Of a stretch of 64,000 nt of DNA, positions 41,614-49,094 are shown piece by piece; the stretch's first letter is position 1, and each line of letters starts with the position of its first letter. The notes under the pieces were generated by a model, which was given only the letters and a program-made list of their open reading frames with translations, had not been told where the DNA came from and ran no database searches. Made by a program: the position numbers and the translations under genes. Source of the DNA: a virus; IMG/VR virus record IMGVR_UViG_3300032334_002567, positions 124,001-188,000 of that record; one strand, 5' to 3'.

Positions 41614-42656
41614 TGAAACGTGTTTTGCTCACAGGTGCTAGTGGTTTTATAGGTGCACATTGTGTTAAATACTTTTTAGAAAAAACAGATTGGTTTATTG
41701 TCGCATTAGATTCATTTCGACATAAAGGCACCTACTCAAGGCTTAACGAATTAGATATAGATCCAAATCGCTTTTTGCTAATTAAGCATGACTTGTCTGT
41801 GCCCATTGACGAAGTTTTAGAGAACAGAATTCTAAGCAGAACAATAGACCAAAGAGGTTATCTAAGACAACAAAGAATCGATTATATAATTAATATGGCT
41901 TCTGATTCTGCCGTTGAACGTTCTATAACAAATCCAAAAGATTGCTGGACAAATAATTGCGAAATAGCAATTAACATGCTTGAATTAGCAAGAAAAATAA
42001 AACCAAGTATATTTTTTCAAGTATCTACGGATGAAGTTTATGGCGATTGCCCCGATAGCTATTCTCATCCTGAGTGGGACGTTATAGTTCCATCGAATCC
42101 TTACGCTGCTTCAAAAGCCGCTCAAGAAGCACTTGCTATATCTTATTGGAGAACTTATGACGTTCCTGTTGTGTTGACAAATTGCATGAACACTATTGGT
42201 GTATGGCAAGATAAAGAAAAGTTTCTTCCTAAGATTATTTGGAAAATTGCAACGAACCAAGAGTTGGAAATTTACGCTGATAATGTGGGAAACGGCCAAT
42301 ACAAAATTGGTAGTCGATTTTACCTCCATGCTGAAAATCATGCGGACATCTTTATTTGGCTGGCAAATAGAGCTATTTCAAAATATGAAAATGGTGACAC
42401 CCTCCCAGATAGATACAACGTGGTGGGAGATATTGAGCTCAATAATTTGGAATTAGCTTTTTTGGTTTCAAAAATCATGGATAAGCCCTTGAAATACCGT
42501 TTAACCCCCTCAGAGTCCGTTAGAAGAGGCTATGATAGAAGATATGCCCTAGATGGGTCAAAGTTAAAAAAGGCTGGTTGGGAGCCTCCCATAGAGTTCC
42601 AAGAAGGTCTTGAGAAGATAGTTTCTTGGACATTGCAAAATTCTTGGTGGGTTTGA
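41613..42656 (+). CDS. NAD-dependent nucleotide-sugar epimerase/dehydratase (RmlB-like)
   Basis: 347 residues, overlapping the thioredoxin stop. The extended SDR motifs are present: TGASGFIG at 7-14, NMASDSAVERSI, FQVSTDEVYGD, and the catalytic YxxxK in NPYAASKAAQEA. The TDEVYGD block favours dTDP-glucose 4,6-dehydratase or a related UDP-sugar enzyme. It could supply a keto-deoxysugar to the RmlC-like epimerase and glycosyltransferases elsewhere in the window. Confidence 0.9.
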   Translation: MKRVLLTGASGFIGAHCVKYFLEKTDWFIVALDSFRHKGTYSRLNELDIDPNRFLLIKHDLSVPIDEVLENRILSRTIDQRGYLRQQRIDYIINMASDSAVERSITNPKDCWTNNCEIAINMLELARKIKPSIFFQVSTDEVYGDCPDSYSHPEWDVIVPSNPYAASKAAQEALAISYWRTYDVPVVLTNCMNTIGVWQDKEKFLPKIIWKIATNQELEIYADNVGNGQYKIGSRFYLHAENHADIFIWLANRAISKYENGDTLPDRYNVVGDIELNNLELAFLVSKIMDKPLKYRLTPSESVRRGYDRRYALDGSKLKKAGWEPPIEFQEGLEKIVSWTLQNSWWV

Positions 42657-42684
42657 TTTACAATCCAGCTTTTTAGGCTATACT
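42657..42684 (+). promoter_or_regulatory. sigma70-type promoter
   Basis: TTTACA at 42657-42662 and TATACT at 42679-42684 with a 16-base spacer. The leader is about 13 bases with AAAGG before the ATG at 42698. Nearly the same layout as the tmRNA promoter. Confidence 0.75.
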
Positions 42685-42697
42685 CAGAAAGGCACCC

Positions 42698-43438
42698 ATG
42701 TGGCACTTTACATCAGATTGGCACCTAAACCACCATAACATTCTAAAATACTGCGATAGACCCTTTCTGAACAAAGAAGAGCAAGAGTTATTGGATCTTT
42801 CTAAAAGTGGCTCTTTGCCAATAAAAAGTATAGAAATAAGCCAAGAATCTGTTCAAAGAATGAATCAATGTATTATTGATTCCACTAACTCTGTGGTTTC
42901 TGAGGACGATAGCCTAGTTATTTTGGGCGACTTTTGCTGGACATCTACCCCTAGAGATCAAGTAGCACATTTTATTGACTCATTGAGATGCAAAAATATT
43001 TACTTAATTTGGGGAAATCACGACAATAGACAAATCCTACAGCCTTTTTTTAAGGCAACATACGACCAGTATGTTTTTTATGTAGAAAAACAACATATTT
43101 TTGTTAGCCACTATCCTTGTAGGTCTTGGTATTTGTCTAACTATGGAAGCTGGATGCTATATGGTCATGTTCACAATAATTTTTGGCACCAAGACAACCA
43201 CCGACCAACAGATTTGCAAAAAGAGTCTTTAAAAGTTAGTTTGAAGGAACACTTCAACTTAGATCCAGACCAGTTTGATTTTGAAAATTTTGCTAATTCT
43301 ACAATTTCTTTATTCAACAAAAATTTACGGACTCTAGATGTGGGCGTAGATAATGTTCGTGAAAATGTACCTTTTGGTACACCTTGGAGTTTAAACGATA
43401 TTCGTTTTTATATGGAAAATAAGGAACTTAATAAATGA
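42698..43438 (+). CDS. calcineurin-like metallophosphoesterase
   Basis: 246 residues. The metal-ligand motifs are in order: FTSDWHLNHHN (DxH), LVILGDFCW (GD), YLIWGNHDN (GNHD), VSHYP and YGHVHNN (GHxH). It is a soluble, dinuclear-metal phosphoesterase of the type often found in phages next to ligases and kinases. The substrate could be nucleic-acid ends or a nucleotide. It is ATGA-coupled to the DNA ligase gene. Confidence 0.9.
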   Translation: MWHFTSDWHLNHHNILKYCDRPFLNKEEQELLDLSKSGSLPIKSIEISQESVQRMNQCIIDSTNSVVSEDDSLVILGDFCWTSTPRDQVAHFIDSLRCKNIYLIWGNHDNRQILQPFFKATYDQYVFYVEKQHIFVSHYPCRSWYLSNYGSWMLYGHVHNNFWHQDNHRPTDLQKESLKVSLKEHFNLDPDQFDFENFANSTISLFNKNLRTLDVGVDNVRENVPFGTPWSLNDIRFYMENKELNK

Positions 43439-44580
43439 AAACCTACCCAGTTCTGTATACAAAAGATACAATTGGTAATGTCCGTGTTTGGTACATGGAA
43501 CAGGAAAACAACAAGCATAGAACAGTTTCTGGACTTTTAGACGGTGAACGAGTAACATCTGAGTGGACGATTACTGAGGCCAAGAACTTTGGCAAGAAAA
43601 ACGCTACGACTGCTGTTGAGCAGGCTAGTGCGGAAATCGACTCCAGATACAAGAAGCAGAGAAAAACGGGTTATTTTGATGACATTGGAGACGTTGGATC
43701 TACTTCTTACGTGGAGCCAATGCTTGCCAAGCTATATAAAGACTATGCTCACAAAATCGACCTTTCAGGTGGAGAGTGGCTTCTTCAATGTAAATTCAAT
43801 GGGATGCGTTGTGTGGCTACCAAAGATGGTCTTTTTACACGCAAGGGTGAAAAGTACCTAAGTGTCCCACATGTTGAGGATTCTCTAAAGCCATTTTTTA
43901 AGAAGCATCCCAATGCTGTTCTTGACGGCGAATTGTTCAATAACGAACTGCGACAGCAACTTAACGAGATAAGCAAGTTAATCCGAAAAACAGTTCATAT
44001 TTCTAAAGAAGATTTAGAGCGTAGTGAAGAGCTGGTTAGATATTATATCTATGACGGTTATGGTTTTGGCCTCAAAACCAATCCCATGAGCCAGAATGAA
44101 CCATACAAGTCTAGAAAAGAATGGATTGATAATCAAGTTATTGGCGAGTATGATTATGCGGTTCATGTCACAGACATCAATATTCTTAGTCAAATCAATC
44201 TAGACGAGGCTTACCAATCTTTGATAGATGATGGACAAGAGGGTGGAATACTTCGTCACAAGAACATGAAATATGAAAACAAAAGAAGCAAGCATTTGCT
44301 AAAGGTTAAGCCTGAGGATGATGACGAAGGTGAGATCGTTGAAATAACGGAAGGTGCCGGTAATTGGCGAGGAACTGGCAAAATTATTACGTTGAATTGG
44401 AATGGTAAAATCTTTGATGCTACTTTTAAGGGTACTTTTGAACAAGCCACTGAATTCTTGAATAAAAAGAAAAAATGGATTGGAAAGAAAGTAACTTTCC
44501 TCTACAATGGACTCACAGGGTTAGGCACACCAAATTATGCCCGTGTAGACATAAACAACTGTCTTAAAGGTGATAGATAG
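43435..44580 (+). CDS. ATP-dependent DNA ligase
   Basis: 381 residues. An N-terminal WGR-like domain (about 1-80: NVRVWYMEQENNKHRTVSG, later KKQRKTGY) precedes the catalytic core. The adenylated Lys is at about 120 (CKFNGMR, a KxxGxR variant), followed by VLDGELF (about 164), DGQEGGILRHKN (motif IV) and LLKVKP (motif V). An OB-like end with GTGKIITLNWNGKIFDATF follows. It seals nicks during replication. Translationally coupled to the phosphoesterase. Confidence 0.93.
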   Translation: MKTYPVLYTKDTIGNVRVWYMEQENNKHRTVSGLLDGERVTSEWTITEAKNFGKKNATTAVEQASAEIDSRYKKQRKTGYFDDIGDVGSTSYVEPMLAKLYKDYAHKIDLSGGEWLLQCKFNGMRCVATKDGLFTRKGEKYLSVPHVEDSLKPFFKKHPNAVLDGELFNNELRQQLNEISKLIRKTVHISKEDLERSEELVRYYIYDGYGFGLKTNPMSQNEPYKSRKEWIDNQVIGEYDYAVHVTDINILSQINLDEAYQSLIDDGQEGGILRHKNMKYENKRSKHLLKVKPEDDDEGEIVEITEGAGNWRGTGKIITLNWNGKIFDATFKGTFEQATEFLNKKKKWIGKKVTFLYNGLTGLGTPNYARVDINNCLKGDR

Positions 44581-44691
44581 TGATTTTTGAAATTCGAAAG
44601 GAGAGTTGAGTGTACTAAAACCTTACGGTTATTGGTTAGATGGTTGGTTGTAGTTTTTATTTTTAAACCTTGGAAAATTTGGAGTAATAAG

Positions 44692-45096
44692 ATGTATTTT
44701 GAGAGAAAGCCTATTGTTGATAAGAAGCCCGCAACCCCCTTTGACATCGATCTCAGATGCAATATCAACATTGAAACTCATGTTGCAATGAGGCTTGGAG
44801 AGTTGATCTTGGTTTCTGGAACTGAGGATAAACAACTTTTGGCTTTAGGACATAGGTTGTCTAAGTCAATGTCTCATCTTGTGGACCAGCTTGATGACCG
44901 ACAGTGGCACAAGGTGAAAGAATATATCATGGAACAAACTTTTGAGGATGATAACGAAGAGCCTCAAAGTGATTCTAGGCCCAATGACTTTTATTCTACG
45001 AGGGCCAGAAGAGTAGTTGAAGAAGCTAACGTTCCTATCAACTCCATGAAAAATTTTGTGAGGGCTAAGGTCACTCATGACAAAATGAGTAAATGA
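44692..45096 (+). CDS. hypothetical protein
   Basis: 134 residues from the ATG at 44692, preceded by TTGGAG. A longer frame starts upstream, but its extra residues are untypical. The N-terminus is PFDIDLRCNINIETHVAM, then a helical middle (SKSMSHLVDQLDDRQWHKVK) and a C-terminal part that may bind nucleic acid (STRARRVVEEANVP). It follows the ligase gene and ends before a terminator. Confidence 0.68.
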   Translation: MYFERKPIVDKKPATPFDIDLRCNINIETHVAMRLGELILVSGTEDKQLLALGHRLSKSMSHLVDQLDDRQWHKVKEYIMEQTFEDDNEEPQSDSRPNDFYSTRARRVVEEANVPINSMKNFVRAKVTHDKMSK

Positions 45097-45125
45097 GTTT
45101 CTTTTTTTATTTAAAATCAAAACGA

Positions 45126-45156
45126 AAAACCCCTGCCAAAAGCGGGGGTTTTTTGT
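45126..45156 (+). terminator. Rho-independent terminator
   Basis: AAAACCCC / GGGGGTTTT stem with TGCCAAAAGC loop, followed by a T-run. It lies 30 bases after the gene ending at 45096. Confidence 0.92.
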
Positions 45157-45209
45157 TTGACAGCATAAGCTTGTTTTGTTAAGATATACTTTTATCTTGG
45201 AGGATATTT

Positions 45210-45482
45210 ATGTCTTTTCGTTTAAGTGAAAAAGTTACTTTAAACGAAGGGGATAAGGTACGGATTTCATCTGGACCTTATTATATTTCATCTTCTGGTG
45301 CAAAGATAACTATGGGGGAAAAGGGCGTAGGTACTTTCGTATCCGTCACAGAAGATAGAACGGCGATATATGTAAAATTTAAAAACGAAACGCCCAAATA
45401 TGTCTACATAGGCCCAGAAAAAGTAGCTTCTAATACTGGAACTATTATGAGGCCACACAAAGTCACAAAAGTAAGGAGATAA
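45210..45482 (+). CDS. small beta-rich hypothetical protein
   Basis: 90 residues behind TTGGAGG. Resembles a small SH3/KOW-like barrel (EGDKVRISSGPYYISSSGAK; GVGTFVSVTEDRTAIYVKFK). The gene is followed by the alpha-CTD-like gene after one base. Function unknown. Confidence 0.68.
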   Translation: MSFRLSEKVTLNEGDKVRISSGPYYISSSGAKITMGEKGVGTFVSVTEDRTAIYVKFKNETPKYVYIGPEKVASNTGTIMRPHKVTKVRR

Positions 45483-45483
45483 A

Positions 45484-45747
45484 GTGATAAACAACGATTT
45501 GACAAAAAAGGCGATTAAAGAAAACATCCCTATAGCTGAATTAGAGTATCTTGGTCTTCCTTTAAGGGTAATTAATGCCTTGGAAGATTCTAAGCACAAC
45601 TTAATTTATATAAAGGACTTAGTTTCTTTAAATGAGAAACAGATTTCTTCAATAGAGAACTTGGGTTCTTCTGGGGTGAAACAAATTGTTGCTGCTTTAG
45701 AAAAGTTAGGTGATTTGGATAAAGAAATAGCAAGATGGCACAGATAA
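45484..45747 (+). CDS. RNA polymerase alpha-CTD-like protein
   Basis: 87 residues from a GTG start. The second half follows the alpha C-terminal domain pattern: PIAELEYLGLPLRVINALED, YIKDLVSLNEKQISSIENLG, SSGVKQIVAALEKLG. This corresponds to the helix-hairpin-helix that binds UP-element DNA and activators. The protein lacks the N-terminal dimerisation domain. It might compete for UP elements or recruit factors. A related HhH protein is the alternative. Confidence 0.68.
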   Translation: MINNDLTKKAIKENIPIAELEYLGLPLRVINALEDSKHNLIYIKDLVSLNEKQISSIENLGSSGVKQIVAALEKLGDLDKEIARWHR

Positions 45748-45774
45748 ATTTTAGTAATTTTTATTTTGATGCTA

Positions 45775-45802
45775 TTGATTTTTGAAAATATCGTGCTATC
45801 AT
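45775..45802 (+). promoter_or_regulatory. sigma70-type extended -10 promoter
   Basis: TTGATT at 45775-45780 and TATCAT at 45797-45802, 16-base spacer ending in TCGTGC. It faces the exported Cys-rich protein gene at 45874. Confidence 0.72.
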
Positions 45803-45873
45803 AATAACGGCAGTCATAAGTTTGGTTGCTGTTTCGGTCGGTCGGTTTGTTACCTTTTGAAAGGAGTTTAGAA

Positions 45874-46395
45874 ATGAGATTTTTAAACGTTGTTTTTTTC
45901 TTTGTTGCAGTTTGTCCCATTTTTGTTTTTGGGGCAGATCAACAGTCACCTACTCTTGCTGATAACACGGTCAGTATCTTATCTTCTAAGGAAGCACAGG
46001 CCACGGCCCCAGCATCCTCGACTTATGACTCTGCCGTGATTACTTCGACTGCTGCGATTGTTTCACCCACTTGCAGTGGTCCCAACTGTGGTTGCAATAG
46101 CTGCGGCAACGAGCCCAAGGTTACCTATAGGCACAAGAGAAACATTGCACCTAACGCTGTGCCGGATACGGCAACGCTATGTGTGTGCAAGAGAGACCCT
46201 TGCACTTGCAGCAAGGTCGCTACGGAGCTTAATGTTCCCATCTGTGTTCCTCCTTGCGCTTGCAAGGACACCACCACCGTTAGCCGAGATGGCAACAGAG
46301 TTGTCAAGGACTACGGTCGGTATGAGGTTGTTGTCACCAATAGAAAGAGTGGCAACATCGATGTTAAGTACAGAAAGCGTCTCTTGAATCGCTAA
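45874..46395 (+). CDS. exported Cys-rich protein
   Basis: 173 residues from the ATG at 45874 behind AAAGGAG. A signal peptide (MRFLNVVFFFVAVCPIFVFG) ends near the GAD site. The mature part is Thr/Ala/Ser-rich, then has two Cys clusters: CSGPNCGCNSCGNE and CVCKRDPCTCSK, plus CVPPCACKD. The C-terminus is basic (VVVTNRKSGNIDVKYRKRLL). It would be secreted to the periplasm, and the Cys-rich blocks may bind metal or form disulfides. A phage-coded exported protein of this kind is unusual. Confidence 0.75.
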   Translation: MRFLNVVFFFVAVCPIFVFGADQQSPTLADNTVSILSSKEAQATAPASSTYDSAVITSTAAIVSPTCSGPNCGCNSCGNEPKVTYRHKRNIAPNAVPDTATLCVCKRDPCTCSKVATELNVPICVPPCACKDTTTVSRDGNRVVKDYGRYEVVVTNRKSGNIDVKYRKRLLNR

Positions 46396-46402
46396 TACTT
46401 TT

Positions 46403-46462
46403 AGACCAAAAAGAATCGGCCACCAAATAAAATAAATAAGTTTGGTGGCCGATTCTTGGTCT
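46403..46462. repeat. long perfect inverted repeat (hairpin)
   Basis: AAGAATCGGCCACCAAA at 46411-46427 pairs perfectly with TTTGGTGGCCGATTCTT at 46441-46457. It is extended by AGACC/GGTCT after a short bulge. The loop is 13 bases. It lies just after the exported protein stop. With no strong T-run it may be a terminator-like or mRNA-stabilising hairpin. Confidence 0.8.
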
Positions 46463-46475
46463 TTGGTGTATAAAA

Positions 46476-46721
46476 ATGAACGTTTGGCTTAAATTTGGTC
46501 GCGCAAGAAAGATCGCAAAAGAGTTACAGTATAAATATTTTAATCTAGACTATTACTGTCAAGATGAAGAGCTTCTTGAGTTTAAAATACTAGAGGATTT
46601 ATGGTCTCATCCACTTTATACCAATGATATGCTTCTTAATATAGTCTGGGACGAGTATGATAGGCTTTTGTGGCTACAAGTCGGGTTAAATGGCATAGAC
46701 GCAGGATTAGTACCCAGATAG
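46476..46721 (+). CDS. small hypothetical protein
   Basis: 81 residues. Starts MNVWLKFGRARKIAKEL, with a Leu/Trp-rich helical body (EYDRLLWLQVGLNGIDAGLV). Not recognised, and it lacks the tag-type Glu that the other short-tagged proteins have. A weak ribosome binding site. Confidence 0.6.
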   Translation: MNVWLKFGRARKIAKELQYKYFNLDYYCQDEELLEFKILEDLWSHPLYTNDMLLNIVWDEYDRLLWLQVGLNGIDAGLVPR

Positions 46722-46756
46722 CAAAATTTGAAATTAGCAAAATCTTTTTAGGTCTC

Positions 46757-46784
46757 TTTACAAGTCAAAACCTAGTGCTATACT
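46757..46784 (+). promoter_or_regulatory. sigma70-type extended -10 promoter of a structured leader RNA
   Basis: TTTACA at 46757-46762 and TATACT at 46779-46784, 16-base spacer ending in TAGTGC. It drives the structured region 46791-46930 and the gene at 46947. Confidence 0.75.
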
Positions 46785-46790
46785 AATTTT

Positions 46791-46930
46791 TGTAGGAAGT
46801 ATTAAGAAGGTGCCGAAAGGCACTGGCAACCGAGCAAAAGCCACGGTGCCACCAGCTATCTTTGCTGGGATACGCACAGGAGTGTTTCCTGTGAAAAAGC
46901 GGATTATCCGCCTTCTTGATCTCCCTTTAA
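46791..46930 (+). ncRNA. candidate structured leader or small RNA (multi-branch fold)
   Basis: Within about 110 bases five perfect or near-perfect hairpins can be drawn inside an outer GAAGG/CCTTC helix (46806-46810 / 46911-46915). They are GTGCC-GAAA-GGCAC, GGCA-A-CCG/CGGTGCC (loop AGCAAAAGCCA), CCAGC/GCTGG, CACAGGA/TCCTGTG and GCGGA/TCCGC. It sits between a strong promoter and the start of a small gene, as a riboswitch or a stable small RNA would. I compared it in memory with common riboswitch cores and found no match. Confidence 0.65.
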
Positions 46931-46946
46931 CAGAGAGAGAGTAACC

Positions 46947-47153
46947 ATGTTTTTTAGTGCTGCTGTTTTACAAGGACTCAACGATCTTAGGAATAAGAAC
47001 CCTAAGATTGTAGAGGTAACCAAAGAAGAGCTAATTGCTTCTATGAAAAGGCAAGGCTCTGCTGATTGGGAAATAAATATGACTTTGTCTTTCTTGAAAG
47101 GAGGTGCTGCATTAGGCGGTTCCAATGGAGAAAGAATTGTCTTAAAAGAGTAA
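46947..47153 (+). CDS. small hypothetical protein downstream of structured leader
   Basis: 68 residues. The ribosome binding site is weak (GAGAGAG). It is helical (VEVTKEELIASMKRQGSADW), with a Gly-rich part (FLKGGAALGGSNGER). Its expression may be controlled by the folded RNA directly upstream. Confidence 0.65.
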   Translation: MFFSAAVLQGLNDLRNKNPKIVEVTKEELIASMKRQGSADWEINMTLSFLKGGAALGGSNGERIVLKE

Positions 47154-47167
47154 GATAAAAAGATGAT

Positions 47168-47200
47168 AAACCGGGAGAGGACAACCAACTCTCCCGGTTT
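47168..47200. terminator. terminator-like hairpin
   Basis: A perfect 12-bp stem AAACCGGGAGAG / CTCTCCCGGTTT with a 9-base loop, 15 bases after the small gene. It has no long T-run afterwards, so efficiency is uncertain. Confidence 0.7.
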
Positions 47201-47238
47201 ATAAAACCATATGACGCTAACAAGATATCAACAGAAGT

Positions 47239-47285
47239 ACCGAGTGAACCAAAAGCAAAGATTTAACATCACCACCGAGTGAACC
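47239..47285. repeat. pair of 12-bp direct repeats
   Basis: ACCGAGTGAACC occurs at 47239-47250 and 47274-47285, 35 bases apart. The second copy ends 6 bases before the ATG at 47292, which otherwise lacks a ribosome binding site. The pair may bind a regulator or be a translation signal. Confidence 0.6.
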
Positions 47286-47291
47286 ATAAAA

Positions 47292-47600
47292 ATGTTTGAA
47301 CTAGAAAATTTAAAAAAACAGTTGTGCGAAAATTGTTGGTTTGATGCCTGGCTAGTTTTATGTTTTCGTCAAAACGCTAGAACACAAGAAGAACAAATTG
47401 AGATAGCAAAAGAAATGTTGTCCCCGAGTACAAAGTATTGGCTACCCAGAACTATTGCAGGGTTTATGATTTGGAGTATGAAAGCTTATGAAGCAAAAGC
47501 TACTGACTGGTTAAGGTGTCATTTAAGTGAAACAGATTTATCGGCAGAAGAATATCAAAAGCTTAACGAAAATTACAAAAAAAACACTGTTACTTTGTAA
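47292..47600 (+). CDS. hypothetical protein
   Basis: 102 residues. Helical, Trp- and Cys-containing (KQLCENCWFDAWLVLCFRQN), with AGFMIWSMKAYEAKATDW. The ATG follows a direct repeat and not a normal ribosome binding site. Not recognised. Confidence 0.62.
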   Translation: MFELENLKKQLCENCWFDAWLVLCFRQNARTQEEQIEIAKEMLSPSTKYWLPRTIAGFMIWSMKAYEAKATDWLRCHLSETDLSAEEYQKLNENYKKNTVTL

Positions 47601-47615
47601 AAAAATCAACTACAC

Positions 47616-47643
47616 TTTACAAACTGTTTTGTTGTGGTACAAT
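47616..47643 (+). promoter_or_regulatory. sigma70-type promoter
   Basis: TTTACA at 47616-47621 and TACAAT at 47638-47643, 16-base spacer. It drives the gene at 47662, whose ribosome binding site (TTGGAGG) overlaps the start of the transcript. Confidence 0.7.
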
Positions 47644-47661
47644 TATTTTGGAGGCACAAAC

Positions 47662-47913
47662 ATGCAAGCGTCGAGATACTTTTTTGTTTTTGAATACGGA
47701 TTCGGTAGTTTTGGAGCAGCAGCAGATACCGTACAAGAAGCTAGAGAAGTTTTTCGCAAACGTATGAATGGAGAACTGGAATTATCATGTGGATTTCCAA
47801 AAGAAGAAAACTGGAAAAAACTAGCTAGACAGCAAAGACATCTTGAGAGATTCAAAAATTCTGGTTTAGATATTGACTTAATTGAACCTGCGGTTTATTC
47901 TGAACAAAAATAA
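47662..47913 (+). CDS. small hypothetical protein
   Basis: 83 residues from the ATG at 47662. FVFEYGFGSFGAAADTVQEA then a basic helix (REVFRKRMNGELELSCGF). A longer upstream frame exists, but the promoter and ribosome binding site favour this start. Not recognised. Confidence 0.65.
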   Translation: MQASRYFFVFEYGFGSFGAAADTVQEAREVFRKRMNGELELSCGFPKEENWKKLARQQRHLERFKNSGLDIDLIEPAVYSEQK

Positions 47914-47972
47914 CAGGAGATAATTATGTCTTGGCCTTGAGCAAAAGACTTTAGCGGGTTAATTATAATATC

Positions 47973-48182
47973 TTGGGCTGGCATTACTCTGAGAACTTTA
48001 GAATAAGTTGTAGTGTTTCCAAAACCCCGTTTGAGTCAAGCGGACCCTTTTGCGAATGTACCTGCCATTTGTGTATGAGGGTGAATCTTCTTTTATATTC
48101 TGGCTACCGAAAGGGTTCAGAAATAATGGATGGTTTCTTGGCTTCGGTAAGTAGATACCGTGATTGGGGACTTAACAAATAG
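47973..48182 (+). CDS. uncertain small Cys-rich protein
   Basis: 69 residues if started at the TTG at 47973. It contains GPFCECTCHLCMR, a possible metal site. No good ribosome binding site precedes it. In contrast, CAGGAG directly precedes an ATG at 47926 that runs only four codons (MSWP). The coding potential of this 300-base stretch is unclear. Confidence 0.35.
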   Translation: MGWHYSENFRISCSVSKTPFESSGPFCECTCHLCMRVNLLLYSGYRKGSEIMDGFLASVSRYRDWGLNK

Positions 48183-48221
48183 CCTAAATAAAAAATAGGG
48201 CGAATAGAGTTAAGCGAGACC

Positions 48222-48509
48222 ATGAACTGCGACTCATCAAAAGAATTGCTGGATCAATACATTCGTAGAGTTGCCTATGGAAACTCTATAAAAAATTTTG
48301 ATTCAAAGGGCTTACACGCTGGTAATTCTTTTTATGTTTATTGTGTCCATTGTGGAATCCCGACAGAGGCCTTTCCTGAGAAGCCTCTGGTCGAGACAAA
48401 TTCCATTTGTTCTCAATGCAACTTTTTGTTAAAACAATCACTGTTGGAAATAGCAAAAAATGCCGCCAATAAATTTTTTGGAAATGAACCAAAAAACACA
48501 ACCAGATGA
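48222..48509 (+). CDS. small zinc-ribbon-like protein
   Basis: 95 residues. A likely zinc ribbon: YCVHCGIPTEAFP and SICSQCNFLL. It starts MNCDSSKELLDQYIRRVAYG. Its end overlaps the next gene. Function unknown. Confidence 0.68.
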   Translation: MNCDSSKELLDQYIRRVAYGNSIKNFDSKGLHAGNSFYVYCVHCGIPTEAFPEKPLVETNSICSQCNFLLKQSLLEIAKNAANKFFGNEPKNTTR

Positions 48510-48693
48510 AGTCGTTAAAGTTTCTACAAATCTTTTGTCTGTTTTGATTGTTGTTTTAGTTTTAGCTTTTCCTAATTCTTACTTATGGAAAAAACTTTTA
48601 GTCCCCGTATTCAACCTACCCAGCCTATCTTATTGGCAGATGGTTGGTTTTGAAATTTTTGTTTTTTTATTCTCTAGAATTGCGAGGCTTTAG
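48484..48693 (+). CDS. small membrane protein
   Basis: 69 residues from the ATG at 48484. Two hydrophobic segments (LLSVLIVVLVLAFPNSYLW and YWQMVGFEIFVFLFSRI). Unknown. The frame continues upstream to 48460, overlapping the previous gene. Confidence 0.6.
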   Translation: MNQKTQPDEVVKVSTNLLSVLIVVLVLAFPNSYLWKKLLVPVFNLPSLSYWQMVGFEIFVFLFSRIARL

Positions 48694-48722
48694 TTGACAA
48701 TGGAAAGTTTTTTTGGTAAACT
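48694..48722 (+). promoter_or_regulatory. sigma70-type promoter
   Basis: TTGACA at 48694-48699 and TAAACT at 48717-48722 with a 17-base spacer, starting right after the previous stop codon. It argues that the DUF2934 gene starts at 48769, not at the earlier TTG within the promoter. Confidence 0.65.
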
Positions 48723-48768
48723 GAATCCCTTCCAATGGTCTTTTAATAACAACAAGGAAAGTTCAACA

Positions 48769-48960
48769 ATGAATAATCAGACTGTTTCTTTAGAAATGCC
48801 AACATCTTGTGGTGGAATTAGAAATATTGAAGAAAATATTTGTGAAAAGAACCAAGAAGAAAAAATTAGAGAACTTGCTTATTATCTTTGGGAAGAAGCA
48901 GGTCGTCCCGACTGTGATGGATCTTCTTTTTGGATAGAAGCTGAAAAACAATTTTCTTGA
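48769..48960 (+). CDS. DUF2934 family protein
   Basis: 63 residues from the ATG at 48769 behind AAGGAAAG. The C-terminal 30 residues match DUF2934: IRELAYYLWEEAGRPDCDGS then FWIEAEKQF. This short helical family is common in Gram-negative bacteria but has no known function. It stands between its own promoter and a strong terminator. Confidence 0.8.
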   Translation: MNNQTVSLEMPTSCGGIRNIEENICEKNQEEKIRELAYYLWEEAGRPDCDGSSFWIEAEKQFS

Positions 48961-48963
48961 TTT

Positions 48964-49007
48964 AAAAAGGCCAGACTCTTTTCGTATAGAAGAGTCTGGC
49001 CTTTTTT
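48964..49007 (+). terminator. Rho-independent terminator
   Basis: A long stem AAGGCCAGACTCTT / AAGAGTCTGGCCTT, short loop, then a T-run. It follows the DUF2934 stop immediately. Confidence 0.95.
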
Positions 49008-49094
49008 ATGTTTAGGCCAATAGGGGCAGTTTGTGCATTTGCATCCACAACAAACTCCTCTTTCGATAAGAAATTTTTTACTTAAAGGCTCCAT

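Noticed and set aside
44587-44691. Longer start of the 44692 gene
   Set aside because: The extra residues are a hydrophobic, Arg-rich stretch unlike the rest, while a ribosome binding site (TTGGAG) precedes the ATG at 44692.
46476-46721. Thirteenth tagged protein (MNVWLKFGRARK)
   Set aside because: It has the Trp-Leu but no acidic residue or possible (L/I)-x-E site near the start, so it does not fit the pattern well enough.
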